A DNA stretch of 45,798 nt, from contig CAKZUB010000017.1 in NCBI GenBank assembly GCA_937921505.1, positions 1 through 45,798 on the forward strand, given 5' to 3'. Positions 42,644 to 45,798 of the stretch are shown one piece after another. A program made the translations under genes and the position numbers. The number at the start of each line of letters is the position of its first letter. Position 1 is the stretch's first letter. The notes under the pieces were generated by a model, which was not told the DNA's origin, did not search any database, and saw only the letters and a list, made by a program, of their open reading frames with translations. This DNA is from an uncultured Clostridia bacterium. Its GTDB lineage: Bacteria > Bacillota > Clostridia > Lachnospirales > Cellulosilyticaceae.

Positions 42644-42746
42644 GACAACACTCCTATTAAAATAAATAACTTCTACATTATAGCATAATTTTAATAATAG
42701 TGTATAGTAATTTGTAAAATAATTCATCAAATATTATTATAAAGTA

Positions 42747-42755
42747 TGTTATAAT
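42747..42755 (+). promoter_or_regulatory. extended -10 promoter of recJ
   Basis: TGTTATAAT (TGnTATAAT) lies 30 bases before the recJ start, with no clear -35. Confidence 0.55.
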
Positions 42756-42784
42756 AGTAAAGACTTTAAGGGAGGTGCACAAAT

Positions 42785-45124
42785 ATGCTGCCTAACACCT
42801 ACAAATGGAAAATAGATACACAGTATACAGGTGCAAATTTAATAGAAGAAATATTGTGCCATAGAGGAATATATGGTAAAGAACAAGTCGATAAGTTTTT
42901 GAGTCCAACACGGGAAGAATTGCATTCGCCTTATCTATTAAATGATATGAAAAAGGCTGTAGAAAGAATTACACAGTGCAAACAAAATCACAAACATATC
43001 GTTATTTATGGAGATTATGACGTAGATGGGATAACAAGTACTTCTATATTATATATGTTTTTAAAAAAAGCGCATTATGATGTATCTTATTACATTCCTA
43101 ACAGGCAGACAGAAGGATATGGTCTCAATAAAGAGGCGATAGCAAAAATAAGTGAATATGCAGACCTTATTATTACTGTAGATACGGGAATAGCAGCGAT
43201 AGAAGAGTTGGAATTTGCAGGGAGTATAGGTATTGATATCATCATAACAGATCACCATGAATGTCAGGATGAGATGCCAAAGGGATATTGTGTTATTAAT
43301 CCTAAGCGCAAGGATAGTACTTATCCGTTTAATGCTTTAGCTGGGGTTGGCGTCACATTTAAACTGATTCATGCTCTAGCTATTCATGAACATATTGAGG
43401 AGGAAATATGGGAATATATTGATCTTGTTGCGATAGGGACGATTGCAGATGTTGTGCCGCTTATCCATGAAAATAGAGTGATGACTTATTTAGGATTTGA
43501 GGCTATACAAAATACAAAAAATATAGGACTTAGAGCACTGATTCAAGTAACGGGTGAAAGTGATGTTAAAGAAAAAATTACTTCTAATAAGATTGCCTAT
43601 CAAATTGGACCTAGAATAAATGCTGCTGGCAGGTTAAGTGATGCTAAAATAGGAGTTGAACTCTTTACAAGCAAAGATGAAACAAGTGCTAAAAGGCTAG
43701 CTGAAATGCTAAATGACGAGAATAAGAAAAGACAGGATATGGAAGCGGGTATCCTTGAACAGGCAGAAGAGTATATTAAAAACCACATTGATGTTACGCG
43801 TGAAAAGATATTTGTAGTAGTGGGAAAAGAATGGCATCATGGGGTGATAGGGATTGTTGCCTCAAAAATCATGTCTAAGTATTACAGACCTACCATTATA
43901 TTAACAGAAGAAGACGGGGTACTCTCAGGTTCAGCAAGAAGTATAGAAGGATTTAATATTTTTGAAGCCATTCACGGCATGCAGGAATATTTGTTGCGAT
44001 TTGGGGGACATGAAATGGCAGCAGGACTTTCTTTGCAAGTAGAAAATTTAGATATATTTAGAAATCGCATGAGTCATTATGCCAGTGAGCTAATTGACGA
44101 GGAAATGCTGATTCCTTCTATGAAAATAGACTTTAAGTTAAATGCAAAAGAGGTTAAACTAGATTTTTGTGAAATGCTTGAGAAATTGGAACCATATGGA
44201 GCGTATAATCCGGTACCACTATTTAGTATAAGAGGTAAGGTGCAAGCTGTTCAAACTATGGGACAAAATAATCAGCATCTTAGATTAACGCTAGAACAAG
44301 ATGATACAATACTTCAAGCTGTTGGGTTTTATAAAGGATATTTTGCAGATTATCTGTCATTAGGCGAAGAAGTGGTTGTTGCTTGTGAGATTATCAAGAA
44401 TGTATGGCATAACAAAGTTAATGTACAGTTGCGTATAAAAGATATACAATCTACAGAGCAAGAAGTATTAAAAAGTAAGTACTATATGAGTTTATATCAT
44501 TATTTAAAAGATCCAAGTGAGATGAATGAACCCTATATAAACTTAATAAAAGATAATAGATCGCTAGGACACACAAATGTGATAAATGTTTATACTGAAG
44601 AGGGGTTAACAAAAGTTTGCGAAACTCTTAAAAATAACTCGAAAAATGTTAACTTAAGTTTTAAGATATGCTATAATAAAGCTTGTTTGAAAAATAATGA
44701 AATAACTATTAGCGTCAATCCCTTTCAGATTGCTAAGGAGAGTATTTCTTATGAATGGGATTATTGTACAGTAGGTCATCCTATGATTGTATACGACAAT
44801 AGTCTCATACCTCACAAAAATCAATTAATTAAAATGATTCCAAGTCATAAAGACTGTAGTGCAGTTTATAAGCTGTTTAAAAAGAATCCTTTAGGATATA
44901 TGACTGTACATAAGGCGATTGTATGTTTAAGTCCTTACAATATGACAGAATATAAGTTGTTTCAAACTTTAGATATTTTTAAGGAGCTAGGCCTTTTACA
45001 GTATACTTTAGATGACGATAAAATAGCCTATGATATGATCTCACCAGATAAAACAAGACTAGAAAATTCTGCTAAGTATAGAAGTTTACAAAAGTACGCT
45101 GAACAGATTTTACAAATAAATTAA
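42785..45124 (+). CDS. recJ: single-stranded-DNA exonuclease RecJ
   Basis: 779-residue 5'-3' ssDNA exonuclease for recombinational and mismatch repair. The DHH domain has YGDYDVDGITST near 77-88, TVDTGIAA, and the DHH motif TDHHE near 155-159. The DHHA1 region has GGHEMAAGLSL near 400-410, and the OB-fold is about 465-570. The C-terminal 200 residues form the extra domain common in clostridial RecJ. The GGGAGGTGC ribosome site precedes the ATG. It starts the recJ-apt-relA cluster usual in Firmicutes. Confidence 0.96.
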   Translation: MLPNTYKWKIDTQYTGANLIEEILCHRGIYGKEQVDKFLSPTREELHSPYLLNDMKKAVERITQCKQNHKHIVIYGDYDVDGITSTSILYMFLKKAHYDVSYYIPNRQTEGYGLNKEAIAKISEYADLIITVDTGIAAIEELEFAGSIGIDIIITDHHECQDEMPKGYCVINPKRKDSTYPFNALAGVGVTFKLIHALAIHEHIEEEIWEYIDLVAIGTIADVVPLIHENRVMTYLGFEAIQNTKNIGLRALIQVTGESDVKEKITSNKIAYQIGPRINAAGRLSDAKIGVELFTSKDETSAKRLAEMLNDENKKRQDMEAGILEQAEEYIKNHIDVTREKIFVVVGKEWHHGVIGIVASKIMSKYYRPTIILTEEDGVLSGSARSIEGFNIFEAIHGMQEYLLRFGGHEMAAGLSLQVENLDIFRNRMSHYASELIDEEMLIPSMKIDFKLNAKEVKLDFCEMLEKLEPYGAYNPVPLFSIRGKVQAVQTMGQNNQHLRLTLEQDDTILQAVGFYKGYFADYLSLGEEVVVACEIIKNVWHNKVNVQLRIKDIQSTEQEVLKSKYYMSLYHYLKDPSEMNEPYINLIKDNRSLGHTNVINVYTEEGLTKVCETLKNNSKNVNLSFKICYNKACLKNNEITISVNPFQIAKESISYEWDYCTVGHPMIVYDNSLIPHKNQLIKMIPSHKDCSAVYKLFKKNPLGYMTVHKAIVCLSPYNMTEYKLFQTLDIFKELGLLQYTLDDDKIAYDMISPDKTRLENSAKYRSLQKYAEQILQIN

Positions 45125-45149
45125 AAGAAGGTTTTAAGGAGGAGTTATA

Positions 45150-45668
45150 ATGAATTTATATTCTCTTATTCGAGATGTAAAGGATTTCCCAACAGAAGGT
45201 ATATTATTTAGAGACATTACGCCGCTGCTTCAAGATCCAAATGGTTTAAAAGAATCAATAGATAATATTGCAGAAGTCCTAAAAGATGTAGATTTTGATT
45301 TTGTAGTAGGCCCAGAATCAAGAGGATTTATATTTGGCGTGCCAGTTGCTTACAAAATGAATAAAGGTTTTGTACCCGTTAGAAAACCGGGTAAGTTGCC
45401 TTATGAACATATTTCACAAACGTATGATTTAGAATATGGTACATCAACCATTGAGATTCATGTAGATGCCATAAAAAAAGGCCAAAAAGTAGTTATTGTA
45501 GATGATCTTTTAGCGACAGGCGGAACAACTCAAGCAATGATAGACCTTATTGAAAAGCTTGGTGGGGAAGTAGTGAAAATAGTTTATTTGATTGAACTTG
45601 AAGCGCTCCCAGGCAGAGAAGTTTTAAAAGGATATAATATTGAATCTTTATTAAAATACTATAGATAA
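45150..45668 (+). CDS. apt: adenine phosphoribosyltransferase
   Basis: 172 residues, normal length. It makes AMP from adenine and PRPP in purine salvage. The PRPP-binding motif VVIVDDLLATGGTT lies near 115-128. The N-terminal VKDFPTEGILFRDITPLL and VGPESRGFIFGVPVA are typical of Apt. TAAGGAGGAG precedes the ATG, 25 bases after recJ. Confidence 0.97.
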   Translation: MNLYSLIRDVKDFPTEGILFRDITPLLQDPNGLKESIDNIAEVLKDVDFDFVVGPESRGFIFGVPVAYKMNKGFVPVRKPGKLPYEHISQTYDLEYGTSTIEIHVDAIKKGQKVVIVDDLLATGGTTQAMIDLIEKLGGEVVKIVYLIELEALPGREVLKGYNIESLLKYYR

Positions 45669-45750
45669 ACCGTTTTAAATAGCTTAATATACCTGTATAT
45701 TTTAATTGGTTTTTCATATCCTAAGAAAAAGACATTAGGAGATGATATTT

Positions 45751-45798
45751 ATGAGTAGAACAACTTCAGTAACCGCAAAACTTCATAGCTATTCTTTG
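45751..45798 (+). CDS. 5' end of a gene, probably relA (cut by window)
   Basis: Only 16 codons are present (MSRTTSVTAKLHSYSL). TTAGGAG at 45735-45741 is the ribosome site. The recJ-apt-relA gene order in Clostridia suggests a (p)ppGpp synthetase/hydrolase, but this short stretch does not prove it. Confidence 0.45.
   Translation, partial: MSRTTSVTAKLHSYSL

Overview
The window is AT-rich chromosomal DNA from a low-GC Gram-positive bacterium, most likely a clostridium of the Lachnospirales. The evidence is a T-box-controlled pheST operon, a KtrAB potassium uptake pair, the SCIFF peptide with its radical-SAM maturase (scfA/scfB), the secD-secF and recJ-apt-relA gene orders, strong AAGGAGG ribosome sites, and a preference for extended -10 (TGnTATAAT) promoters. 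A Cellulosilyticum-like genus is a guess from gene content and was not tested.

Layout. 1-16245 is core: T-box leader, pheS-pheT, an iron-type alcohol dehydrogenase, dnaE, pfkA-pyk, ktrB-ktrA-SpoU methyltransferase, and asnS behind a perfect sigma-A promoter. 16246-27172 is accessory DNA placed directly behind the asnS stop codon. It holds a DUF3791/DUF3990/80-residue cassette resembling toxin-antitoxin loci, two copies of a structured repeat (one half, one with a long imperfect inverted repeat), an AbiL/RloAB-like ATPase plus Toprim-like pair, a three-gene membrane operon of unknown function, a TIM-barrel enzyme, a fragment of the RloA-like gene joined to a truncated ASCH gene, a GNAT acetyltransferase, and a PARIS-like ATPase plus DUF4435 pair. 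27173-36053 is mixed housekeeping and signalling: NUDIX, HD-GYP, a chemotaxis receptor, two HAD phosphatases, an ABC-F protein and a PHP phosphatase. 36147-45798 is core again: a TIGR04086-like membrane protein, scfA-scfB, secDF, tRNA-Lys(CUU), tcdA, an S1-domain protein, recJ, apt and the first codons of a gene that is probably relA.

The most unusual part is the asnS-proximal island. The last bases of asnS and its stop codon recur three times in direct orientation (16236-16252, 17866-17882, 20710-20726). They bound two modules, the DUF3990 cassette and the RloAB pair, as if cassettes without their own integrase had been added one after another at the 3' end of asnS. No integrase, transposase or CRISPR array is visible. 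The island carries two independent two-gene 'ATPase + Toprim-like effector' loci within 9 kb, so it looks like a defence island.
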